Source: Planctomycetota bacterium (GTDB lineage Bacteria; Planctomycetota; PLA2; JAEUHO01). From it: a stretch of DNA of 53,986 bases. Made by a program: the position numbers and the translations under genes. The stretch covers positions 1-53,986 of the forward strand of contig JADZCA010000086.1 in assembly GCA_020851795.1 (NCBI GenBank). The letters are read 5' to 3'. The notes beneath the pieces were generated by a model that did no database searches, was not told the origin of the DNA, and worked only from the letters and a program-made list of their open reading frames with translations. This document shows, in pieces, positions 44,264 through 52,590 of the stretch. Each line of letters opens with the position of its first letter. Positions within the stretch are counted from its first letter, which is position 1.

Positions 44264-46726
44264 ATGCCGACGTCTCCCGCCCTCACCCCGGTGCTCGAGC
44301 GCCTCGGACGGCTGCGCGCCCGCGTCCGCACCCTGCTGGCGGCGACCGGCGTCGCGCGCCTGCTGGCGTGGGCGGCGGCGCTCGTGCTGGTGTGGGTCCT
44401 CGCCGACGTCGTCCTCGACCTCCCCCTCGGCGTGCGGCGCTTCGTCCGGTCGGGGCTGCTCACCGGCCCGGGCGACCTCTCGCCGCTCCTCTACGGGCTC
44501 GCGACGGCCGGCGCGCTCGGGGCGTTCGTCGTCGCGCTGCGCCACCGCAGCGGGCTCGCGGGCGTCTTCGCCTTCGCGCTCGCCGGCGTGCCGGGCGTGC
44601 TCGCGTGGGTGCTCGGGCACCACCTCGTCGCGCCGCTGCGCGTGGCGCTCCCCGACGAGGCGCTCGCGCTGTCGGTGGAGCGGTCGTTCGCGTCGCTCAA
44701 GGACCGCGTCGCCGCCGCCCTCGACTTCGACCGCGAGCTCGCGGCCCCGACGCGCGGCGAGAGCCCCGCGATGATGGCGCGCGTGGTCGAGGAGGCCGGC
44801 CGCGAGGTCGAGGGGCTGGCCTTCGCCAAGGTGGCCTCGGCGCGCGCGCTGCTGCGCCACGGGCTCGCTGCGCTGGGTGCGACGGCGGTGCTCGCGGGCG
44901 TCGCGGTGGCGATGCCGTCCACGCTGGGCCTGTGGGCGCGGCGGTCGCTGCTCCTCGAGGACGTCGCGTGGCCGCGCGCGACGACGCTCGTCGCGGTCGT
45001 GCTCGACGCGGCCGGCCACGAGACCGAGAAGGACCCCGCGACCCCCTACGTCGCCGCGCTGGGCCAGCCGCTGACCGTGCTGGCCCGCGCCCGCGGGCGC
45101 GTGCCATCCGAGGTCGAGATCGTGGACCGCGTGGTCGCCCCCGACGGCGGCGGCGAACCGCTCTCGCACCGCATGCGAGCCGCCGCCGAGGAGGGGCGCT
45201 TCGAGCACGAGTTCCGCGACGTGCGCGGCGACTTCACCTTCGTGCTCCGGGGCGGCGACGACCGCGACGACGCACCGGAGTACCGCGTGGTCGTGCGCGT
45301 GCCGCCGCGCGTGACGGCGCTGCGGGCCGACCTCGTCTACCCCGCCTACCTCGGCCTGCCGCCGCGCCGCGTCGAGGGCGGCACGCTCTCGGTGCCCGAG
45401 GGGACGCAGGTCGCGGTCGCCTTCGACTGCGACCCGTCGGTGGTGCGCGCGGAGGCCTTCCTCGACGAGGCGCCCGTCGCCGTGACGCGCGAGGGCCCGA
45501 CCGCGCGCCTGCGCTTCGAGGCGACGAAGTCGCTGCGCTACCGCCTCCGCATCGTCACGGCCGACGGGCGCGAGAACGACGCCGCGGCGGACACCTACGA
45601 GGTCTCCGTCGAGCCCGACACCCCGCCGCGCCCCGAGTGGGTCTGGCCGCGCGGCCCCACCGAGGTGACCGCGAACGGCCGCGTGCCCCTGTTCGCGCAG
45701 ACGCGCGACGACCACGGCGTCGCCGACCTCGTGCTCGAGGTGCTCCCGGTCGCGGCGGCCGCGCCCACGCGCGTCCCGCTCGCGGCGCGCACGGCCGCCG
45801 ACGCGTCCGGCGCCAACGACCGCCCGTACGGCGCGGACGCGATCCTCAGCTACGTGCCGCTCGAGGTCGCGTCGGTCCTCGATCGCGACGGCAAGCCGCT
45901 CGTCGCGCCGACCCGCTTCCAGGTGCGCGTCGTCGCCAAGGACGCGAAGGGGCAGGAGGCCGCCGGGCCCTGGGCGGCGGTGGACGTGCTCCGCCCCGAC
46001 GAGATCGAGCGCGGCTTCGCCGCCGCGCGCGCCCGCGTCAAGCAGGACGTCGAGGCCGTGCGGGGCGACGTGAAGGCCCTCGCCGACCTCGCGGCCCAGC
46101 TCGCGGCGTCGGGGACGGCGGCAGGCGAGAGCGAGCGCCAGGTGCTGCGCGACGTGCAGTTCCGGGCGGGCAAGTCGCGCACCGACCTCGACCGCGCGGC
46201 CCGTGGGGTCGGGGCGCTGTTCACGTCCTACGTCTACGACCGCCTCGGCGGGCAGGCGCCCACCGAGGCGCTGCTCGCGCTCTTCGACCGTCGCCACCGC
46301 GCGACGTTCTCGCGCGCCACGGACGCGCGCGGCGCGGGGGCGCCCGACGCGCCCGCGGTCGCCGCCGACGCCGAGACCGACGTCTTCCCGTGGGCCCTGT
46401 TCCGCGAGGTCGTGCGCGCACGGCGTGACCGCCTCGTCTTCGACACCGGCGTCGTGGACAAGATGATCACGGTGCTCGAGCGCGCCGTGGAGGCCGCCGA
46501 CGAGCGCGCGCCCGCGGCCCTCGAGGCCGCCGCGACCTCCGCCCGCGGCGGGTCCCCCGACGAGCTCGCCGCGCTCGCCGAGACGCTCTCGCTGTGGAAG
46601 ACGAGCCTCGACGCCACCGTGGCCGCGATGGCCGAGTGGCAGAGCCTCTCCGAGCTGACCCTCTTCCTCCGGCGCCTCATCGAGGAGCAGGAGGCGATCG
46701 ACCGAGACCTGCGTCGCTTCAAGTGA
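44264..46726 (+). CDS. DUF4175-type membrane protein
   Basis: The 820-residue protein has several N-terminal membrane helices (near 27-50, 72-115 and 190-215), then a long extracytoplasmic part with beta domains (about 260-570: LRADLVYPAYLGLPPRRVEGGT, typical of DUF4175) and a helical coiled-coil C-terminus (about 590-820). Proteins of this type occur in planctomycetes and proteobacteria next to large coiled-coil proteins and vWA/MoxR operons; their function is unknown. ATG 44264 lies two bases after the FecR-like stop, with GAGG upstream. It is followed after 29 bases by the exported coiled-coil gene, a likely physical partner. Confidence 0.82.
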   Translation: MPTSPALTPVLERLGRLRARVRTLLAATGVARLLAWAAALVLVWVLADVVLDLPLGVRRFVRSGLLTGPGDLSPLLYGLATAGALGAFVVALRHRSGLAGVFAFALAGVPGVLAWVLGHHLVAPLRVALPDEALALSVERSFASLKDRVAAALDFDRELAAPTRGESPAMMARVVEEAGREVEGLAFAKVASARALLRHGLAALGATAVLAGVAVAMPSTLGLWARRSLLLEDVAWPRATTLVAVVLDAAGHETEKDPATPYVAALGQPLTVLARARGRVPSEVEIVDRVVAPDGGGEPLSHRMRAAAEEGRFEHEFRDVRGDFTFVLRGGDDRDDAPEYRVVVRVPPRVTALRADLVYPAYLGLPPRRVEGGTLSVPEGTQVAVAFDCDPSVVRAEAFLDEAPVAVTREGPTARLRFEATKSLRYRLRIVTADGRENDAAADTYEVSVEPDTPPRPEWVWPRGPTEVTANGRVPLFAQTRDDHGVADLVLEVLPVAAAAPTRVPLAARTAADASGANDRPYGADAILSYVPLEVASVLDRDGKPLVAPTRFQVRVVAKDAKGQEAAGPWAAVDVLRPDEIERGFAAARARVKQDVEAVRGDVKALADLAAQLAASGTAAGESERQVLRDVQFRAGKSRTDLDRAARGVGALFTSYVYDRLGGQAPTEALLALFDRRHRATFSRATDARGAGAPDAPAVAADAETDVFPWALFREVVRARRDRLVFDTGVVDKMITVLERAVEAADERAPAALEAAATSARGGSPDELAALAETLSLWKTSLDATVAAMAEWQSLSELTLFLRRLIEEQEAIDRDLRRFK

Positions 46727-46755
46727 GGTCGGCGCCGCAAGGCGCCGCGATCCCC

Positions 46756-49700
46756 ATGAACCCCGTCCCGACGACCTCCCGCCTGCGCCGCGCGGCCGCC
46801 CCGGCCGCGTCCCTCCTGCTCCTCGCGCTCGCGCTGCCCGCGCGCGCCGAGGACGCGCCCGGCGGTTCGCCCTCGAAGGCCGACGCCGAGCGGCTCTCGG
46901 GCTCGCAGGTCGAGCTGCAGAAGAAGCTGCAGGACCTCGTCGGGAAGATGACCTCGCTCGCCGACGAGCTCAAGGCGATGAAGTACGACCGCGAGGCCGA
47001 GCTGCTCCGCGCCGGCGTCGACGCGGTCAAGGCCGGGCGGCTCACCGACCGGATGGCGGAGATCGTCGCGGCGCTCAAGGACCGCGACGTGCTCTCCGCG
47101 ACCGCGCGCGAGCGCTCGGGCGAGGTGATCGAGGGCCTGCAGAACCTGCTCGCGATCCTCGAGGACCGCTCGCGCGAGCAGAGCCGCAAGAAGATCGAGG
47201 AACGGCTCGCCGCCGTGCGCGACGCCGCGACCAAGGCCGACGCGCTGGCCAAGGAGGAGGCGGCGCTCAAGGAGCGCGTGGACCGCGCGCGCGACGAGGC
47301 CCGATCGAAGGCGGCCGCCGACGCCGCGCAGCTCTCCAAGGAGGTCGCCGCGCTGCGCGAGCAGCAGGAGGCGCTGCGGCGCGAGACCGCCGACGACGCC
47401 GAACGCGCGGTCGAGCGCGAGCTCGCCACGCTCGACGGCGTGCGCAAGGCGCAGGAGGACGCGCTGCGCCGCACGCAGGAGGCCGCGGCGCGCCGCGCGG
47501 GGCGCGCCGACGACGCCGCCCGCGAGACCGCCCGCCGCGCCGAGGACCTCGCGCGGCGCGAACGCGAGGCCGCCGCCCGCACGACGACCGCGGCGTCGCT
47601 CGCCGAGGCGCTCGAGAAGGTCGCCGACCTCGCCAAGGCCGCGACGCGCAGCGCGTCCGCCGCGGCGGGTCGCCGCGCCGCCCCCGACGCGGAAGCGGTC
47701 GCCGCGGCCGCGCGCGCGGCCGCGGAGCAGGGCCAGGCCGAGAGCGGCGCCGAGGCCGGCAAGGCCGCGAACGCGCTCGCCGAGCAGGTCGCGAAGGCGT
47801 CGCAGCCCCCGGCGGGCGCCGACGGCGGCGCACCGGGCACCCGTCCCGACGGCACGCCGACGCCGCCCGCGCCGTCCTCGTCGGCGCCCGCGCCGGGCGG
47901 CGATCCCAAGGCGGCCCCGTCGGCGACGGAGGGCACCGCCCCCACCGCCGCGGCGCTCGAGAAGGCGCTGCGCGACCTCGCCGCGTCGTCGGCGGGCGGC
48001 GCGGCGGGCTCGCCGCAGGCGACCAAGGACGCGGCGAGCGCCGTCAAGGAGGCGGCCTCGTCGGCACGCGGGGCGCGCGCCGACGACGCGCGCGACCTGC
48101 GCGACCTCGCGGCCCGCACCGAGGGCGTGGCCGGGGCGGTGGACGCCCTCGCGCAGCGACCGGGCGCCGACCGCGCCGCCGCGGAAGCGGGGGCGAATGC
48201 GTTGCGCGAGGCCGCCACCGCGATGCGCCGCGGGGCCGCGTCCACGGCCCGCGGGGACGACGTCGAGGCCGAGCAGGCGGCGGCGGACGCGCGCGCTGCG
48301 CTCGCGAAGGCGGCGGGCTCGCTGCGGCAGGCGCTCGCGGGAGCGTCGTCGTCGAGCGCGGGCGGGGCGGATGCGAAGGCGGCCGAGGCGGCGCGTCGGG
48401 CCGAGGCCGATGCGCTGGGTCGTGCGCTCGACGCGCTCGAGGCGTCGCTCGGGGCCCCCACGGCGCGCAAGCCCGACGGCACCGCGCCGGGTTCGTCGCC
48501 TGAGGGATCCGGCACGCCGCCGGCGGGCACGCCGCCGGCCGGGACGCAGCCCTCGGGGACACCGCCGGCCGGCACGCCGCAGGGCGCGCCCGACGCGAGT
48601 GCGCCCTCGGATGCGGGCGCCGCGACGCCCGCCGACGCCAAGGCGGCCTCCGCGGAGGTGCGCGCCGCGGCCGAGGCGATGTCCCGCGCGGAGGCCGCGC
48701 TCGGCGCGGGAGACGCCTCGACGTCGAGCGCGTCCGCGAAGGCCGCCGCCGCGCAGGCCGAGGCCGCCGAGCGCCTCGAGCGCGCCGCGGAGAAGCTCGG
48801 CGGCGAGGGTGCGACGAACGCCCGGCTCGCCGAGGAGCAGGACCGCGTCCGCGAAGGGGCCGAGCGCGCGGCCGGCGCCCTCGAGGCCCGCGCCACGGCG
48901 CAGGGTGCGTCGCCGTCGGGTGCGCAGCCTTCCGGCTCGCAGCCGTCGGGTGCGCAGCCTTCGGGCTCGCAACCGTCCGGGTCGCAGCCGTCCGGGTCGC
49001 AGCCGTCCGGCTCCCAACCCTCGGGGTCGGAGCCGTCCGCGCCCAAGCCGTCGTCGGCGCGCGCCGCCGAGGCGATGCGCGAAGCGGCGCGTGCGATGCG
49101 CGAGGCCCAGAAGGCGCTCGAGAAGGGCGAGCTCGACGGCGGCCGCGGCGCCCAGCAGCGGGCCGTCGAGTCCGTGGACGCCGCCCAGCGCGCGCTGACC
49201 GAGGAAGCCCGCCGGCTGCGCGAGCAGCGCGCCGAGCGCGACCGTGCGCTCGCCGAGGCCCAGCGCAAGCTGCGGGACCGCGCGGAGGCCCTGCGCAAGG
49301 CCGCGGCCGAGCTGACGCCGCAGTCCGACGAGGGCAAGCGGGCCGCCGCGCAGGCCGAGCAGGCGCTCTCCGAGGCCTCGAAGTCGATGGACGAAGCGTC
49401 GCAGCAGGCCGAGACGGGCAAGCGCAGCGCGTCCGAGGGCTCGCAGAGCCGCGCGGGCGAGTCGATGGAGAAGGCGAAGGAGGCGCTCGACCGCGCGGCC
49501 GACGAGGCCGGCGACGCCGCCGACGCCAAGCGCCGGCTCAAGGAGCTCAAGGAGGAGCAGGCCCGCCTCCGCGAGGAGATGAAGCGCCTGCGCGACCTGC
49601 TCGAGAAGGCCGACAACGAGCAGGCCAAGCGCTCCGCCAAGGGCGCGGACCAGGCGATGGAGCAGGCCGAGCGCAGCCTCGAGGCCGGCTCGAGCAGCTC

Positions 49701-50442
49701 GGCGAGCGAGAACGCCGAGGAGGCCCGCCGCTACCTCGAGCAGGCCAAGCGCGACCTCGAGCGCGAGCAGCGCCGCTACGAGCAGCTGCGCCAGGAGGAG
49801 ATCATCTTCCGGCTCGTGCAGGACCTCAAGGAGTTCCGCAAGGAGCAGGAGCGCATCCGCGACGAGACGAAGAAGATCTCGGACGCGGCCGCCGGCGGCT
49901 CGCTCGCCCGCGTCCAGCGGCGCGCGCTGCGTGCGCTCTCCACCGACGAGGGCAAGCTCAAGGCGCGCCTCGACGAGCGGGTCAAGGCGATCCGCGAGGA
50001 GGGCTCGTTCGCCTTCGGCACCTCGCTCGAGAACACCGCGGTGGACATGGCCGAGGTGGCCCGGATGCTCGAGGAGGAGCAGCACGGGACGACCGTGCAG
50101 GGGCTGCAGGGCGAGGTGATCGTCTCGATCACGCAGCTCGTGCAGGCCTTCGAGGACGAGATCGCGCGCCGCAAGCAGCCCGGGGGCTCGGGCGGGGGGC
50201 AGCCGCCGCCCGGCGGCGGTCGCCAGCCGCTCGTGCCGCCCATCGTCGAGCTCAAGCTCCTGCGGCGCCTGCAGATGGACCTCAACGCCAAGCTCGAGGC
50301 GTTCTGGCGGGCCAACCCGTCGGTGCGCGAAGGCAAGGTGGACGAGCGCCAGCGCCGCGCGCTCGAACGGCTCTTCAACCAGCAGAGCAAGCTCGCCGAC
50401 GACCTCGAGGCGCTCAAGAAGTCGGTGTACCGGGACCAGTGA
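46756..50442 (+). CDS. Very long exported Ala/Glu-rich coiled-coil protein
   Basis: The 1228-residue protein has a signal peptide (AAAPAASLLLLALALPARA) and then almost continuous heptad-like helices rich in Ala, Glu, Arg and Lys (about 45-345, 650-720 and 770-1200), broken by low-complexity Ser/Pro/Gly linkers with two tandem-repeat tracts. A Gly/Pro-rich break (SGGGQPPPGGGRQPLVPP) near 1135-1160 precedes a last helical block. It has no enzymatic motif and looks like an extended periplasmic fibre or tether. ATG 46756 directly precedes the signal; upstream in-frame sequence overlaps the DUF4175 gene. It is encoded in one operon with DUF4175 and a small exported protein. Confidence 0.82.
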   Translation: MNPVPTTSRLRRAAAPAASLLLLALALPARAEDAPGGSPSKADAERLSGSQVELQKKLQDLVGKMTSLADELKAMKYDREAELLRAGVDAVKAGRLTDRMAEIVAALKDRDVLSATARERSGEVIEGLQNLLAILEDRSREQSRKKIEERLAAVRDAATKADALAKEEAALKERVDRARDEARSKAAADAAQLSKEVAALREQQEALRRETADDAERAVERELATLDGVRKAQEDALRRTQEAAARRAGRADDAARETARRAEDLARREREAAARTTTAASLAEALEKVADLAKAATRSASAAAGRRAAPDAEAVAAAARAAAEQGQAESGAEAGKAANALAEQVAKASQPPAGADGGAPGTRPDGTPTPPAPSSSAPAPGGDPKAAPSATEGTAPTAAALEKALRDLAASSAGGAAGSPQATKDAASAVKEAASSARGARADDARDLRDLAARTEGVAGAVDALAQRPGADRAAAEAGANALREAATAMRRGAASTARGDDVEAEQAAADARAALAKAAGSLRQALAGASSSSAGGADAKAAEAARRAEADALGRALDALEASLGAPTARKPDGTAPGSSPEGSGTPPAGTPPAGTQPSGTPPAGTPQGAPDASAPSDAGAATPADAKAASAEVRAAAEAMSRAEAALGAGDASTSSASAKAAAAQAEAAERLERAAEKLGGEGATNARLAEEQDRVREGAERAAGALEARATAQGASPSGAQPSGSQPSGAQPSGSQPSGSQPSGSQPSGSQPSGSEPSAPKPSSARAAEAMREAARAMREAQKALEKGELDGGRGAQQRAVESVDAAQRALTEEARRLREQRAERDRALAEAQRKLRDRAEALRKAAAELTPQSDEGKRAAAQAEQALSEASKSMDEASQQAETGKRSASEGSQSRAGESMEKAKEALDRAADEAGDAADAKRRLKELKEEQARLREEMKRLRDLLEKADNEQAKRSAKGADQAMEQAERSLEAGSSSSASENAEEARRYLEQAKRDLEREQRRYEQLRQEEIIFRLVQDLKEFRKEQERIRDETKKISDAAAGGSLARVQRRALRALSTDEGKLKARLDERVKAIREEGSFAFGTSLENTAVDMAEVARMLEEEQHGTTVQGLQGEVIVSITQLVQAFEDEIARRKQPGGSGGGQPPPGGGRQPLVPPIVELKLLRRLQMDLNAKLEAFWRANPSVREGKVDERQRRALERLFNQQSKLADDLEALKKSVYRDQ
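48511..48585 (+). repeat. 15-base tandem repeat encoding GTPPA-type units
   Basis: There are five tandem 15-base units encoding GTPPA, GTPPA, GTQPS, GTPPA and GTPQG, inside the coiled-coil gene. They form a flexible Pro-rich linker between helical blocks. In-frame unit length means copy-number change by slippage would not disrupt the gene. Confidence 0.85.
48913..49032 (+). repeat. 15-base tandem repeat encoding PSG(S/A)Q units
   Basis: There are eight tandem 15-base units encoding PSGAQ, PSGSQ, PSGAQ, four PSGSQ and a final PSGSE. They form a second flexible linker in the coiled-coil protein. Some neighbouring units are almost identical in DNA, which suggests recent slippage expansion. Confidence 0.88.
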
Positions 50443-50468
50443 ACCGAACGCACGCAGGAGAGAAGCCC

Positions 50469-51257
50469 ATGACCCCGATCCGCCGCTCGACCTCGCTCCC
50501 CCGCCGACTGCTCGTCTCCTGCGCCGCCGCAGCGGCGCTCGCGTTCGCCACCGCGCCGACCGCGCGCGCGGAGGACGGCGAGGGCGGCACGGAGGCGCTC
50601 GAGCAGGAGATCCGCGCGCAGATGGAGAAGGTGCTCACGCTGATGCGCGAGAACCAGCAGGCGATCCTCAAGGCCGCCCACGGCGGCGGCGGCAAGTCGT
50701 CGTCGGTGGACGTCACCGTGCCGCCGGCCCCGGAGAGCGGCGCGAAGGCCCCGCCCACCGCGATGGGCGAGCCCCCCCCCGCCGGCGGCTCGTCCGGCGG
50801 CGGCGCCGGCGACGACGCCCGCAAGACGATGGAGGAGCTGATCCGCGCCACGAGCGAGGCGGGTGGCATCATCCCGGGCGAGATCGAGTCGCTGATCAAG
50901 CTGATCCCGGTGTCGGGCGGGGGCGGCGGCGGGGGCGGCGGAGAGGACCCGCAGAACTCGCCCCAGCGGCGCGACCTGCCCGACCCCGACGACGCGCAGT
51001 CGAAGAAGAAGGACCCGTCGGGCGACCCCAAGGACCCGCAGAAGCGGCCCGACAAGCCCGACGGCTCCACCAAGCCGCCCGAGGGCGGGACGGGCGACCC
51101 GTCGCGCTCGTCGGAACCCGCGTGGTTCGCCGAGCTGCCCGCCGAGTACCGCCGCGCGATCGTGACGGGGCAGGCCGACGCGCTCCCGCCGCGCTACCGC
51201 CCGCTGATCGAGCGCTTCCGCCGCTGGCTGGCCGAGAAGGCCACGCCGAGCCGCTGA
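50469..51257 (+). CDS. Small exported protein with Gly/Pro linkers, unknown function
   Basis: The 262-residue protein has a signal peptide (LLVSCAAAAALAFATAPTARA), a short amphipathic helix (EALEQEIRAQMEKVLTLMREN), Gly/Pro/Lys-rich linkers including a run of ten glycines, and a C-terminal helical segment (AWFAELPAEYRRAIVTGQ ... RYRPLIERFRRWLAEK). The C-terminal segment resembles the short end found on planctomycete operon partners of DUF4175 proteins. ATG 50469 is supported by AGGAG upstream; an in-frame GTG at 50439 overlapping the previous stop is an alternative with a longer basic N-terminus. It probably interacts with the long coiled-coil protein encoded just upstream. Confidence 0.75.
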   Translation: MTPIRRSTSLPRRLLVSCAAAAALAFATAPTARAEDGEGGTEALEQEIRAQMEKVLTLMRENQQAILKAAHGGGGKSSSVDVTVPPAPESGAKAPPTAMGEPPPAGGSSGGGAGDDARKTMEELIRATSEAGGIIPGEIESLIKLIPVSGGGGGGGGGEDPQNSPQRRDLPDPDDAQSKKKDPSGDPKDPQKRPDKPDGSTKPPEGGTGDPSRSSEPAWFAELPAEYRRAIVTGQADALPPRYRPLIERFRRWLAEKATPSR

Positions 51258-51383
51258 CGTCGAGGAGCCCGCACAGGCGCGGCGACCGCTTCGGCCCGCT
51301 CCCCGCGACGTCGAGCGGACCCGGCCGCCGTCGGCGCGCGGCGGGGTAGGATCGGGGGGCGGCGGCGCGGCCGTCGCCCCTCG

Positions 51384-52577
51384 ATGTCCGCCCCCACCCC
51401 CTCGCCGCGTCGTCTGCCCGGATCGCCGCGGTGGTGGTGTGCCGCGCTGCTGCCCGTGGTGCTGGCGTCCGTCCCGCGCGCGTCGACCGCGGGCGACCCT
51501 CCGTCCCCGGCGCGCGAGGCCGAGCGCCAGCTCAACGACGCCCGGCACGACGCGATCCGCCGCGGGTGCGCGTGGATCGCCGCGAAGCAGCGCACCGGCG
51601 GCGCCTTCGGCGACGACAAGGGCATCGTGGCGATCTCGGCGCTCTCGACGCTCGCGCTGATGTCGGGCGGCTCCGGTGTCGGGCGCGGCCCCCACGGCGC
51701 CGAGGTGCGGCGCGGGGTCCGCTACCTCGTCGGGCTGGGCGAGGCGTCCAAGACCGGCGACCCGCAGATGCGGGGCTACTTCCGCGAGACCCACGACCGC
51801 GACTCGCGCATGCACGGCCACGGCTACGCCACGCTCGCGCTCGCCTCCGCGCTTTCGTCGGCCGACCCCGAGCTCGCCGCGTCGATCCGCGACGTGCTGC
51901 GGGGCGCGATCGAGTGCGCCGAGCGCAGCCAGACCGCGACCGGCGGCTGGGGCTACGACCCGACGAGCAGCCAGGAACACGAGGGCAGCGTCACGGTGAC
52001 GATCGTGCAGGGGCTGCGCGCGGCGCGCGACGCCGGCCTCCGCGTGAGCCTCGAGACGGTGCGCAAGGGGCTCGGCTACCTGCGCCGCAGCCAGAAGTCG
52101 GACGGCTCGTTCAAGTACAGCATCCAGCAGGACCGCTCGACCTACGCGCTGACCGCGGCCGCGGTGTCGTCGTTCTACCTGCTGGGCGAGTACGGCGGGG
52201 ACGAGGGGGACGCGCAGCGGATCGACGACGGCGTCCGCTTCCTCTCGCAGTCGCTGTCGGTCGCGATGAAGACCCGCCAGTGGTACTCCTACGGGCACTT
52301 CTACGCGGCGTGGGCCGGCTGGCAGCGCGACGGCTCGCGCGGCGAGACCTCGTCGGACCGCGAGGACGGGCCCGGCCGCTCGCGCTCACGCACCGAGCCG
52401 TTCTGGGGCCCTTGGCACGACCACGTCTACCCGGCGCTCCTGGCCCAGCAGCGGAGCGACGGGTCGTGGGCCGACGAGGAGCCGGAGAGCTACCGATTCG
52501 GCGACCTGCTCACGACGTCGTTCTCCGTCCTGACGCTCGCGATCCCCGACGAGCTCCTGCCGATCTTCCAGCGCTGA
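51384..52577 (+). CDS. Secreted prenyltransferase/squalene-oxidase-repeat (toroid) protein, second copy
   Basis: The 397-residue protein has a signal-like segment (WWCAALLPVVLASVPRASTA) and toroid repeats with GGAFGDDKG, ATGGWGYDP and SDGSFKYSI turns. It is a clear architectural paralogue of the 40755-41954 protein, and both end with an LPI-Q motif. No DXDD cyclase motif is seen. A TAGGAT box at 51347-51352 could be a -10 element, which would give a leader of about 25 bases, so it may have its own promoter within the sigma operon region. The role is unknown; binding of a polyprenyl or peptide ligand outside the cytoplasm is a guess from fold only. Confidence 0.83.
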   Translation: MSAPTPSPRRLPGSPRWWCAALLPVVLASVPRASTAGDPPSPAREAERQLNDARHDAIRRGCAWIAAKQRTGGAFGDDKGIVAISALSTLALMSGGSGVGRGPHGAEVRRGVRYLVGLGEASKTGDPQMRGYFRETHDRDSRMHGHGYATLALASALSSADPELAASIRDVLRGAIECAERSQTATGGWGYDPTSSQEHEGSVTVTIVQGLRAARDAGLRVSLETVRKGLGYLRRSQKSDGSFKYSIQQDRSTYALTAAAVSSFYLLGEYGGDEGDAQRIDDGVRFLSQSLSVAMKTRQWYSYGHFYAAWAGWQRDGSRGETSSDREDGPGRSRSRTEPFWGPWHDHVYPALLAQQRSDGSWADEEPESYRFGDLLTTSFSVLTLAIPDELLPIFQR

Positions 52578-52590
52578 GGTCCGCTCAGCG
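52572..52590. terminator. Bidirectional hairpin covering two convergent stop codons
   Basis: CGCTGAG (52572-52578), loop GTCCG, CTCAGCG (52584-52590) forms a perfect 7-bp stem. It contains the TGA of the plus-strand toroid gene (52575-52577) and the TGA of the minus-strand larE gene (52587-52585). It is a compact candidate for bidirectional termination. Confidence 0.5.

Noticed and set aside
48913..49032. CRISPR-like array
   Set aside because: The units are contiguous 15-base coding repeats with no spacers, inside an open reading frame.
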